DNA of 64,000 nucleotides from Hyperoodon ampullatus (taxonomy: Eukaryota; Chordata; Mammalia; Artiodactyla; Ziphiidae). The notes beneath the pieces are model-generated. The model searched no databases and had not been told where the DNA came from. It worked only from the letters and a program-made list of their open reading frames with translations. Both the position numbers and the translations under genes were made by a program. The DNA is taken from contig CATKHW010000283.1 in NCBI GenBank assembly GCA_949752795.1, forward strand, positions 124,001-188,000, given 5' to 3'. Below are positions 50,431-62,603 of the stretch, in pieces; the stretch's first letter is position 1, and every line of letters starts with the position of its first letter.

Positions 50431-52169
50431 AGAGTGTTTTCTAAATGTGAGACACTGTTCTCTTTCCTAACTCAGTTCAAGTGTAGCCATGTTTAAAGGA
50501 TCTTCATAAGTGATATCTTATGATAAGTTTCTTTTTCTGTGTGACTTATTTCACTTAGAATCATCGTACCTGAATCCACCCATTTTGCTGCTACTGGTCT
50601 TATGACATTGATTTCATGGCTGAGGGATATTCCATCGTACGTAAGTACCACAATTTTTTGAACCATGTTTATATTTTCTGGGATACTTAAGGTGTATCCA
50701 AGTTGAGGCCCTTGTATGCAGTGCAGCCCTAAATTTTGGGGTGGCTCTGTCTTATTGATTTTCAGTTTTCCCAAGGTATATTCCCTAGACTGGTAGTGCC
50801 CTTGGCTCTGTAGCTCTGTTCTTTACTTGTTTTAGGGAACAGAATGCACTCCTCCAGAGAGGCAGTTGGCAATTTACATCCCGCCCATCAGCATAACAAG
50901 GCTCCCTGTTCTCCAGGGCCTGTCTTGCCTTTCTTGTTCTTACACATTTTGTGGATGTCCCTTTTGACCGGTGGGAAGTGATACTTCTTTGTAGTGCAGA
51001 TTTGCATTGCCCGCTTGCTTGCTTGGCCAAAAAGGGCGTATGCGTTTTCTCCTGAATATATTCAGGAGAAAACGCATACGCCCTTTTTGGCCAAGTGCAT
51101 CATTGTCGAAGTTGTGCCCCTCTTCCTGTGCTTTAAAGGCGATTCCAACGTACCTCTTGAAATCTGTTTCCTGCTATTCTGCCTCGCTTTCAAGTCCGCC
51201 TCGTTGCCTTCCCTCAACAGATTTTTGGACGATAGTTGTCCTTTATTACTCGGCCAGTTTGTGAATTGCTGTGCCCCTGAGCTCCATTTTTCAACTCGTT
51301 TTTGGTGAGCTGACCGCAAGTCCAAAATTTTGGTTCAGGACCTATACTGGTTCCTGGTGGGTGGCTGAGAATTTGGTTAATTCTTCTTCCTGCCGGGAAA
51401 TTACAGTGATATGTGCCCGTCCAAATGCCTAACAGCTACTCTCTCATTGGTTCTCCCACTTCCCTTTCATCCTCTGCCAAATTGGCAACCTGTGCGAACC
51501 AAGAGGTTAAAGGGGCTGTCTCTCCAAGTTGGGAGGTTGATAGTAAAGCAGACGGAAAGTCAAACCGGAGCACCAGGAGAGGGACTATGCGTTGAGTTTT
51601 AGAAACCTTTCGTATTCACAGTGTGTCCGTTCTCTAGGTTTCCCGCACTTGTTATAGCTGTAGTAATATTCCCTTCAACCTGGAGAGTTCGGACCCATGG
51701 AATGGGTGCCATGCATTATTGCTTTAAAGGGTCTGCATTTGCTCACCCAATCTCACCAATCGTCTCAGTCCCAAGTGTCCCTCCTTATGCCACATCCAGC
51801 TGTCGTTGTAGATAGGGTCATTCCAGCTTTCATCAGAGACCCTGAAGGAATTGCAAAGAATTTCCCAGTTTTTTTGTTCTGTTTTTGAAATTCCTTTTTA
51901 TAGTGGGTTTGAGCTGATTCTCGCTGCCATGTTTATGCCAGTCTAGACACACTTGATTCCCTTACGGAGACATATCAATACATAGGTTTTAAGATTCTTA
52001 CTAGTCAGATAATTTCCTCTGCGGGAAATATGGGGTTTTGAGTCCCTTTCTCTGAGGACGGTGTAGGTCTTGTCTATTCCATAGTTGGTTTTTGGAACGG
52101 TACCTGTGCTTATATCAAACTCTGGTTTTATGCATCACCCCACCTCTCCTTCCCCCTTAAGCAGGTATA
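50431..52169 (+). repeat. Satellite unit M30 (type A)
   Basis: Palindrome 51022-51095 is perfect. It is mosaic: 'gtttaaaggatc' as in M29, type A marks in the middle, then 'cccacttcc' and 'attgcaaag' as in type B units. 'ttctctgagg' is shared with M33 and M35. Private: 'ttcctggtgg' and 'gataatttcc'. Confidence 0.97.
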
Positions 52170-53908
52170 AGAGTGTTTTCTAAATGTGAGACACTGTTCT
52201 CTTTCCTAACTCAGTTCAAGTGTAGCCATGTTTACAGGATCTTCATAAGTGATATCTTATGATAAGTTTCTTTTTCTGTGTGACTTATTTCTCTTAGAAT
52301 CATCGTACCTGAATCCACCCATTTTGCTGCTACTGGTCTTATGACATTGATTTCATGGCTGAGGGATATTCCATCGTACGTAAGTACCACAATTTTTTGA
52401 ACCATATTTATATTTTCTGGGATACTTAAGGTGTATCCAAGTTGAGGCCCTTGTATGCAGTGCAGCCCTAAATTTTGGGGTGGCTCTGTCTTATTGATTT
52501 TCAGTTTTCCCAAGGTATATTCCCTAGACTGGTAGTGCCCTTGGCTCTGTAGCTCTGTTCTTTACTTGTTTTAGGGAACAGAATGCACTCCTCCAGAGAG
52601 GCAGTTGGCAATTTACATCCCGCCCATCAGCATAACAAGGCTCCCTGTTCTCCAGGGCCTGTCTTGCCTTTCTTGTTCTTACACATTTTGTGGATGTCCC
52701 TTTTGACCGGTGGGAAGTGATACTTCTTTGTAGTGCAGATTTGCATTGCCCGCTTGCTTGCTTGGCCAAAAAGGGCGTATGCGTTTTCTCCTGAATATAT
52801 TCAGGAGAAAACGCATACGCCCTTTTTGGCCAAGTGCATCATTGTCAAAGTTGTGCCCCTCTTCCTGTGCTTTAAAGGCGATTCCAACGTACCTCTTGAA
52901 ATCTGTTTCCTGCTATTCTGCCTCGCTTTCAAGTCCGCCTCGTTGCCTTCCCTCAACAGATTTTTGGACGATAGTTGTCCTTTATTACTCGGCCAGTTTG
53001 TGAATTGCTGTGCCCCTGAGCTCCATTTTTCAACTCCTTTTTGGTGAGCTGACCGCAAGTCCAATATTTTGGTTCAGGACCTATACTGGTTCCCGGTGGG
53101 TGGCTGAGAATTTGGTTAATTCTTCTTCCTGCCGGGAAATTACAGTGATATGTGCCCGTCCAAATGCCTAACAGCTACTCTCTCATTGGTTCTCCCTCTT
53201 CCCTTTCATCCTCTGCCAAATTGGCAACCTGTGCGAACCAAGAGGTTAAAGGGACTGTCTCTCCAAGTTGGGAGGTTGATAGTAAAGCAGACGGAAAGTC
53301 AAACCGGAGCACCAGGAGAGGGACTATGCGTTGAGTTTTAGAAACCTTTCGTATTCACAGTGTGTCCGTTCTCTAGGTTTCCCGCACTTGTTATAGCTGT
53401 AGTAATATTCCCTTCAACCTGGAGAGTTCGGACCCATGGAATGGGTGCCATGCATTATTGCTTTAAAGGGTCTGCATTTGCTCACCCAATCTCACCAATC
53501 GTCTCAGTCCCAAGTGTCCCTCCTTATGCCACATCCAGCTGTCGTTGTAGATAGGGTCATTCCAGGCTTCATCAGAGACCCTGAAGGAATTGTAAAGAAT
53601 TTCCCAGTTTTTTTGTTTTGTTTTTGAAATTCCTTTTTATAGTGGGTTTGAGCTGATTCTCGCTGCCATGTTTATGCCAGTCTAGACACACTTGATTCCC
53701 TTACGGAGACATATCAATACATAGGTTTTAAGATTCTTACTAGTCAGATATTTTCCTCTGCGGGAAATATGGGGTTTTGAGTCCCTTTCGCTGAGGACGT
53801 TGTAGGTCTTGTCTATTCCATAGTTGGTTTTTGGAACGGTACCTGTGCTTATATCAAACTCTGGTTTTATGCATCACCCCACCTCTCCTTCCCCCTTAAG
53901 CAGGTATA
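52170..53908 (+). repeat. Satellite unit M31 (type A, haplotype X)
   Basis: Palindrome 52761-52834 is perfect. Haplotype X: 'atttctctta', 'accatatttat', 'attgtcaaag', 'aactcctttt' and 'ccaatatttt'. It matches M34 at every site checked, including 'gggactgtc' and 'ccaggcttc', except one base in M34. Confidence 0.97.
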
Positions 53909-55647
53909 AGAGTGTTTTCTAAATGTGAGACACTGTTCTCTTTCCTAACTCAGTTCAAGTGTAGCCATGTTTACAGGATCTTCATAAGTGATATCTTATG
54001 ATAAGTTTCTTTTTCTGTGTGACTTATTTCACTTAGAATCATCGTACCTGAATCCACCCATTTTGCTGCTACTGGTCTTATGACATTGATTTCATGTCTG
54101 AGGGATATTCCATCGTACGTAAGTACCACAATTTTTTGAACCATGTTTATATTTTCTGGGATACTTAAGGTGTATCCAAGTTGAGGCCCTTGTATGCAGT
54201 GCAGCCCTAAATTTTGGGGTGGCTCTGTCTTATTGATTTTCAGTTTTTCTAAGGTATATTCCCTGGACTGGTAGTGCCCTTGGCTCTGTAGCTCTGTTCT
54301 TTACTTGTTTTAGGGAACAGAATGCACTCCTCCAGAGAGGCAGTTGGCAATTTACATCCCGCCCATCAGCATAACAAGGCTCCCTGTTCTCCAGGGCCTG
54401 TCTTGCCTTTCTTGTTCTTACACATTTTGTGGATGTCCTTTTTGACCGGTGGGAAGTGATACTTCTTTGTAGTGCAGATTTGCATTGCCCGCTTGCTTGC
54501 TTGGCCAAAAAGGGCGTATGCGTTTTCTCCTGAATATATTCAGGAGAAAACGCATACGCCCTTTTTGGCCAAGTGCATCATTGTCGAAGTTGTGCCCCTC
54601 TTCCTGTGCTTTAAAGGCGATTCCAACGTACCTCTTGAAATCTGTTTCCTGCTATTCTGCCTCGCTTTCAAGTCCGCCTCGTTGCCTTCCCTCAACAGAT
54701 TTTTGGACGATAGTTGTCCTTTATTACTCTGCCAGTTTGTGAATTGCTGTGCCCCTGAGCTCCATTTTTCAACTCGTTTTTGGTGAGCTGACCGCAAGTC
54801 CAAAATTTTGGTTCAGGACCTATACTGGTTCCCGGTGGGTGGCTGAGAATTTGGTTAATTCTTCTTCCTGCTGGGAAATTACAGTGATATGTGCCCGTCC
54901 AAATGCCTAACAGCTACTCTCTCATTGGTTCTCCCACTTCCCTTTCATCCTCTGCCAAATTGGCAACCTGTGCGAACCAAGAGGTTAAAGGGGCTGTCTC
55001 TCCAAGTTGGGAGGTTGATAGTAAAGCAGACGGAAAGTCAAACCGGAGCACCAGGAGAGGGACTATGCGTTGAGTTTTAGAAACCTTTCGTATTCACAGT
55101 GTGTCCGTTCTCTAGGTTTCCCGCACTTGTTATAGCTGTAGTAATATTCCCTTCAACCTGGAGAGTTCGGACCCATGGAATGGGTGCCATGCATTATTGC
55201 TTTAAAGGGTCTGCATTTGCTCACCCAATCTCACCAATCGTCTCAGTCCCAAGTGTCCCTCCTTATGCCACATCCAGCTGTCGTTGTAGATAGGGTCATT
55301 CCAGCTTTCATCAGAGACCCTGAAGGAATTGCAAAGAATTTCCCAGTTTTTTTGTTCTGTTTTTGAAATTCCTTTTTATAGTGGGTTTGAGCTGATTCTC
55401 GCTGCCATGTTTATGCCAGTCTAGACACACTTGATTCCCTTACGGAGACATATCAATACATAGGTTTTAAGATTCTTACTAGTCAGATATTTTCCTCTGC
55501 GGGAAATATGGGGTTTTGAGTCCCTTTCGCTGAGGACGTTGTAGGTCTTGTCTATTCCATAGTTGGTTTTTGGAACGGTACCTGTGCTTATATCAAACTC
55601 TGGTTTTATGCATCACCCCACCTCTCCTTCCCCCTTAAGCAGGTATA
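53909..55647 (+). repeat. Satellite unit M32 (type B, haplotype Y)
   Basis: Palindrome 54500-54573 is perfect. Haplotype Y: 'attactctgcc' and 'cctgctggga', shared with M33 and M35. 'ttcatgtctg' is shared with M33. Private: 'ccctggactg'. Confidence 0.97.
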
Positions 55648-57386
55648 AGAGTGTTTTCTAAATGTGAGACACTGTTCTCTTTCCTAACTCAGTTCAAGTG
55701 TAACCATGTTTACAGGATCTTCATAAGTGATATCTTATGATAAGTTTCTTTTTCTGTGTGACTTATTTCACTTAGAATCATCGTACCTGAATCCACCCAT
55801 TCTGCTGTTACTGGTCTTATGACATTGATTTCATGTCTGAGGGATATTCCATCGTACGTAAGTACCACAATTTTTTGAACCATGTTTATATTTTCTGGGA
55901 TACTTAAGGTGTATCCAAGTTGAGGCCCTTGTATGCAGTGCAGCCCTAAATTTTGGGGTGGCTCTGTCTTATTGATTTTCAGTTTTTCTAAGGTATATTC
56001 CCTAGACTGGTAGTGCCCTTGGCTCTGTAGCTCTGTTCTTTACTTGTTTTAGGGAACAGAATGCACTCCTCCAGAGAGGCAGTTGGCAATTTACATCCCG
56101 CCCATCAGCATAACAAGGCTCCCTGTTCTCCAGGGCCTGTCTTGCCTTTCTTGTTCTTACACATTTTGTGGATGTCCTTTTTGACGGGTGGGAAGTGATA
56201 CTTCTTTGTAGTGCAGATTTGCATTGCCCGCTTGCTTGCTTGGCCAAAAAGGGCGTATGCGTTTTCTCCTGAATATATTCAGGAGAAAACGCGTACGCCC
56301 TTTTTGGCCAAGTGCATCATTGTCGAAGTTGTGCCCCTCTTCCTGTGCTTTAAAGGCGATTCCAACGTACCTCTTGAAATCTGTTTCCTGCTATTCTGCC
56401 TCGCTTTCAAGTCCGCCTCGTTGCCTTCCCTCAACAGATTTTTGGACGATAGTTGTCCTTTATTACTCTGCCAGTTTGTGAATTGCTGTGCCCCTGAGCT
56501 CCATTTTTCAACTCGTTTTTGGTGAGCTGACCGCAAGTCCAAAATTTTGGTTCAGGACCTATACTGGTTCCCGGTGGGTGGCTGAGAATTTGGTTAATTC
56601 TTCTTCCTGCTGGGAAATTACAGTGATATGTGCCCGTCCAAATGCCTAACAGCTACTCTCTCATTGGTTCTCCCACTTCCCTTTCATCCTCTGCCAAATT
56701 GGCAACCTGTGCGAACCAAGAGGTTAAAGGGGCTGTCTCTCCAAGTTGGGAGGTTGATAGTAAAGCAGACGGAAAGTCAAACCGGAGCACCAGGAGAGGG
56801 ACTATGCGTTGAGTTTTAGAAACCTTTCGTATTCACAGTGTGTCCGTTCTCTAGGTTTCCCGCACTTGTTATAGCTGTAGTAATATTCCCTTCAACCTGG
56901 AGAGTTCGGACCCATGGAATGGGTGCCATGCATTATTGCTTTAAAGGGTCTGCATTTGCTCACCCAATCTCACCAATCGTCTCAGTCCCAAGTGTCCCTC
57001 CTTATGCCACATCCAGCTGTCGTTGTAGATAGGGTCATTCCAGCTTTCATCAGAGACCCTGAAGGAATTGCAAAGAATTTCCCAGTTTTTTTGTTCTGTT
57101 TTTGAAATTCCTTTTTATAGTGGGTTTGAGCTGATTCTCGCTGCCATGTTTATGCCAGTCTAGACACACTTGATTCCCTTACGGAGACATATCAATACAT
57201 AGGTTTTAAGATTCTTACTAGTCAGATATTTTCCTCTGCGGGAAATATGGGGTTTTGAGTCCCTTTCTCTGAGGACGGTGTAGGTCTTGTCTATTCCATA
57301 GTTGGTTTTTGGAACGGTACCTGTGCTTATATCAAACTCTGGTTTTATGCATCACCCCACCTCTCCTTCCCCCTTAAGCAGGTATA
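55648..57386 (+). repeat. Satellite unit M33 (type B, haplotype Y)
   Basis: Palindrome 56239-56312 has one mismatch ('acgcgtacgcc', otherwise only in M6). Haplotype Y, with 'tgacgggtgg' as in M25 and M29. Private: 'gtgtaaccatg' and 'cattctgctgtt'. Confidence 0.97.
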
Positions 57387-59125
57387 AGAGTGTTTTCTAA
57401 ATGTGAGACACTGTTCTCTTTCCTAACTCAGTTCAAGTGTAGCCATGTTTACAGGATCTTCATAAGTGATATCTTATGATAAGTTTCTTTTTCTGTGTGA
57501 CTTATTTCTCTTAGAATCATCGTACCTGAATCCACCCATTTTGCTGCTACTGGTCTTATGACATTGATTTCATGGCTGAGGGATATTCCATCGTACGTAA
57601 GTACCACAATTTTTTGAACCATATTTATATTTTCTGGGATACTTAAGGTGTATCCAAGTTGAGGCCCTTGTATGCAGTGCAGCCCTAAATTTTGGGGTGG
57701 CTCTGTCTTATTGATTTTCAGTTTTCCCAAGGTATATTCCCTAGACTGGTAGTGCCCTTGGCTCTGTAGCTCTGTTCTTTACTTGTTTTAGGGAACAGAA
57801 TGCACTCCTCCAGAGAGGCAGTTGGCAATTTACATCCCGCCCATCAGCATAACAAGGCTCCCTGTTCTCCAGGGCCTGTCTTGCCTTTCTTGTTCTTACA
57901 CATTTTGTGGATGTCCCTTTTGACCGGTGGGAAGTGATACTTCTTTGTAGTGCAGATTTGCATTGCCCGCTTGCTTGCTTGGCCAAAAAGGGCGTATGCG
58001 TTTTCTCCTGAATATATTCAGGAGAAAACGCATACGCCCTTTTTGGCCAAGTGCATCATTGTCAAAGTTGTGCCCCTCTTCCTGTGCTTTAAAGGCGATT
58101 CCAACGTACCTCTTGAAATCTGTTTCCTGCTATTCTGCCTCGCTTTCAAGTCCGCCTCGTTGCCTTCCCTCAACAGATTTTTGGACGATAGTTGTCCTTT
58201 ATTACTCGGCCAGTTTGTGAATTGCTGTGCCCCTGAGCTCCATTTTTCAACTCCTTTTTGGTGAGCTGACCGCAAGTCCAATATTTTGGTTCAGGACCTA
58301 TACTGGTTCCCGGTGGGTGGCTGAGAATTTGGTTAATTCTTCTTCCTGCCGGGAAATTACAGTGATATGTGCCCGTCCAAATGCCTAACAGCTACTCTCT
58401 CATTGGTTCTCCCTCTTCCCTTTCATCCTCTGCCAAATTGGCAACCTGTGCGAACCAAGAGGTTAAAGGGACTGTCTCTCCAAGTTGGGAGGTTGATAGT
58501 AAAGCAGACGGAAAGTCAAACCGGAGCACCAGGAGAGGGACTATGCGTTGAGTTTTAGAAACCTTTCGTATTCACAGTGTGTCCGTTCTCTAGGTTTCCC
58601 GCACTTGTTATAGCTGTAGTAATATTCCCTTCAACCTGGAGAGTTCGGACCCATGGAATGGGTGCCATGCATTATTGCTTTAAAGGGTCTGCATTTGCTC
58701 ACCCAATCTCACCAATCGTCTCAGTCCCAAGTGTCCCTCCTTATGCCACATCCAGCTGTCGTTGTAGATAGGGTCATTCCAGGCTTCATCAGAGACCCTG
58801 AAGGAATTGTAAAGAATTTCCCAGTTTTTTTGTTTTGTTTTTGAAATTCCTTTTTATAGTGGGTTTGAGCTGATTCTCGCTGCCATGTTTATGCCAGTCT
58901 AGACACACTTGATTCCCTTACGGAGACATATCAATACATAGGTTTTAAGATTCTTACTAGTCAGATATTTTCCTCTGCGGGAAATATGGGGTTTTGAGTC
59001 CCTTTCGCTGAGGACGTTGTAGGTCTTGTCTATTACATAGTTGGTTTTTGGAACGGTACCTGTGCTTATATCAAACTCTGGTTTTATGCATCACCCCACC
59101 TCTCCTTCCCCCTTAAGCAGGTATA
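57387..59125 (+). repeat. Satellite unit M34 (type A, haplotype X)
   Basis: Palindrome 57978-58051 is perfect. A near-identical copy of M31, three units (5,217 bp) away. Private: 'tctattacat'. Confidence 0.97.
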
Positions 59126-60864
59126 AGAGTGTTTTCTAAATGTGAGACACTGTTCTCTTTCCTAACTCAGTTCAAGTGTAGCCATGTTTAAAGGATCTTC
59201 ATAAGTGATATCTTATGATAAGTTTCTTTTTCTGTGTGACTTATTTCACTTAGAATCATCGTACCTGAATCCACCCATTTTGCTGCTACTGGTCTTATGA
59301 CATTGATTTCATGGCTGAGGGATATTCCATCGTACGTAAGTACCACAATTTTTTGAACCATGTTTATATTTTCTGGGATACTTAAGGTGTATCCAAGTTG
59401 AGGCCCTTGTATGCAGTGCAGCCCTAAATTTTGGGGTGGCTCTGTCTTATTGATTTTCAGTTTTTCTAAGGTATATTCCCTAGACTGGTAGTGCCCTTGG
59501 CTCTGTAGCTCTGTTCTTTACTTGTTTTAGGGAACAGAATGCACTCCTCCAGAGAGGCAGTTGGCAATTTACATCCCGCCCATCAGCATAACAAGGCTCC
59601 CTGTTCTCCAGGGCCTGTCTTGCCTTTCTTGTTCTTACACATTTTGTGGATGTCCTTTTTGACCGGTGGGAAGTGATACTTCTTTGTAGTGCAGATTTGC
59701 ATTGCCCGCTTGCTTGCTTGGCCAAAAAGGGCGTATGCGTTTTCTCCTGAATATATTCAGGAGAAAACGCATACTCCCTTTTTGGCCAAGTGCATCATTG
59801 TCGAAGTTGTGCCCCTCTTCCTGTGCTTTAAAGGCGATTCCAACGTACCTCTTGAAATCTGTTTCCTGCTATTCTGCCTCGCTTTCAAGTCCGCCTCGTT
59901 GCCTTCCCTCAACAGATTTTTGGACGATAGTTGTCCTTTATTACTCTGCCAGTTTGTGAATTGCTGTGCCCCTGAGCTCCATTTTTCAACTCGTTTTTGG
60001 TGAGCTGACCGCAAGTCCAAAATTTTGGTTCAGGACCTATACTGGTTCCCGGTGGGTGGCTGAGAATTTGGTTAATTCTTCTTTCTGCTGGGAAATTACA
60101 GTGATATGTGCCCGTCCAAATGCCTAACAGCTACTCTCTCATTGGTTCTCCCACTTCCCTTTCATCCTCTGCCAAATTGGCAACCTGTGCGAACCAAGAG
60201 GTTAAAGGGGCTGTCTCTCCAAGTTGGGAGGTTGATAGTAAAGCAGACGGAAAGTCAAACCGGAGCACCAGGAGAGGGACTATGCGTTGAGTTTTAGAAA
60301 CCTTTCGTATTCACAGTGTGTCCGTTCTCTAGGTTTCCCGCACTTGTTATAGCTGTAGTAATATTCCCTTCAACCTGGAGAGTTCGGACCCATGGAATGG
60401 GTGCCATGCATTATTGCTTTAAAGGGTCTGCATTTGCTCACCCAATCTCACCAATCGTCTCAGTCCCAAGTGTCCCTCCTTATGCCACATCCAGCTGTCG
60501 TTGTAGATAGGGTCATTCCAGCTTTCATCAGAGACCCTGAAGGAATTGCAAAGAATTTCCCAGATTTTTTGTTCTGTTTTTGAAATTCCTTTTTATAGTG
60601 GGTTTGAGCTGATTCTCGCTGCCATGTTTATGCCAGTCTAGACACACTTGATTCCCTTACGGTGACATATCAATACATAGGTTTTAAGATTCTTACTAGT
60701 CAGATATTTTCCTCTGCGGGAAATATGGGGTTTTGAGTCCCTTTCTCTGAGGACGGTGTAGGTCTTGTCTATTCCATAGTTGGTTTTTGGAACGGTACCT
60801 GTGCTTATATCAAACTCTGGTTTTATGCATCACCCCACCTCTCCTTCCCCCTTAAGCAGGTATA
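59126..60864 (+). repeat. Satellite unit M35 (type B, haplotype Y)
   Basis: Palindrome 59717-59790 has one mismatch ('catactccc', also in M19 and M20). Haplotype Y with 'gtttaaaggatc'. Private: 'ctttctgctgg' and 'cggtgacat'. Confidence 0.97.
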
Positions 60865-62603
60865 AGAGTGTTTTCTAAATGTGAGACACTGTTCTCTTTC
60901 CTAACTCAGTTCAAGTGTAGCCATGTTTACAGGATCTTCATAAGTGATATCTTATGATAAGTTTCTTTTTCTGTGTGACTTATTTCTCTTAGAATCATCG
61001 TACCTGAATCCACCCATTTTGCTGCTACTGGTCTTATGACATTGATTTCATGGCTGAGGGATATTCCATCGTACGTAAGTACCACAATTTTTTGAACCAT
61101 ATTTATATTTTCTGGGATACTTAAGGTGTATCCAAGTTGAGGCCCTTGTATGCAGTGCAGCCCTAAATTTTGGGGTGGCTCTGTCTTATTGATTTTCAGT
61201 TTTCCCAAGGTATATTCCCTAGACTGGTAGTGCCCTTGGCTCTGTAGCTCTGTTCTTTACTTGTTTTAGGGAACAGAATGCACTCCTCCAGAGAGGCAGT
61301 TGGCAATTTACATCCCGCCCATCAGCATAACAAGGCTCCCTGTTCTCCAGGGCCTGTCTTGCCTTTCTTGTTCTTACACATTTTGTGGATGTCCCTTTTG
61401 ACCGGTGGGAAGTGATACTTCTTTGTAGTGCAGATTTGCATTGCCCGCTTGCTTGCTTGGCCAAAAAGGGCGTATGCGTTTTCTCCTGAATATATTCAGG
61501 AGAAAAGGCATACGCCCTTTTTGGCCAAGTGCATCATTGTCAAAGTTGTGCCCCTCTTCCTGTGCTTTAAAGGCGATTCCAACGTACCTCTTGAAATCTG
61601 TTTCCTGCTATTCTGCCTCGCTTTCAAGTCCGCCTCGTTGCCTTCCCTCAACAGATTTTTGGACGATAGTTGTCCTTTATTACTCGGCCAGTTTGTGAAT
61701 TGCTGTGCCCCTGAGCTCCATTTTTCAACTCCTTTTTGGTGAGCTGACCGCAAGTCCAATATTTTGGTTCAGGACCTATACTGGTTCCCGGTGGGTGGCT
61801 GAGAATTTGGTTAATTCTTCTTCCTGCCGGGAAATTACAGTGATATGTGCCCGTCCAAATGCCTAACAGCTACTCTCTCATTGGTTCTCCCTCTTCCCTT
61901 TCATCCTCTGCCAAATTGGCAACCTGTGCGAACCAAGAGGTTAAAGGGGCTGTCTCTCCAAGTTGGGAGGTTGATAGTAAAGCAGACGGAAAGTCAAACC
62001 GGAGCACCAGGAGAGGGACTATGCGTTGATTTTTAGAAACCTTTCGTATTCACAGTGTGTCCGTTCTCTAGGTTTCCCGCACTTGTTATAGCTGTAGTAA
62101 TATTCCCTTCAACCTGGAGAGTTCGGACCCATGGAATGGGTGCCATGCATTTTTGCTTTAAAGTGTCTGCATTTGCTCACCCAATCTCACCAATCGTCTC
62201 AGTCCCAAGTGTCCCTCCTTATGCCACATCCAGCTGTCGTTGTAGATAGGGTCATTCCAGCCTTCATCAGAGACCCTGAAGGAATTGTAAAGAATTTCCC
62301 AGTTTTTTTGTTTTGTTTTTGAAATTCCTTTTTATAGTGGGTTTGAGCTGATTCTCGCTGCCATGTTTATGCCAGTCTAGACACACTTGATTCCCTTATG
62401 GAGACATATCAATACATAGGTTTTAAGATTCTTACTAGTCAGATATTTTCCTCTGCGGGAAATATGGGGTTTTGAGTCCCTTTCGCTGAGGACGGTGTAG
62501 GTCTTGTCTATTCCATAGTTGGTTTTTGGAACGGTACCTGTGCTTATATCAAACTCTGGTTTTATGCATCACCCCACCTCTCCTTCCCCCTTAAGCAGGT
62601 ATA
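60865..62603 (+). repeat. Satellite unit M36 (type A, haplotype X on the left)
   Basis: Palindrome 61456-61529 has one mismatch ('gaaaaggcat'). The left half is haplotype X ('accatatttat', 'aactcctttt', 'ccaatatttt'). The right half follows M17 and M21 ('cgttgattttt', 'catttttgc', 'cttatggag'). Private: 'aaagtgtctg'. Confidence 0.97.
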
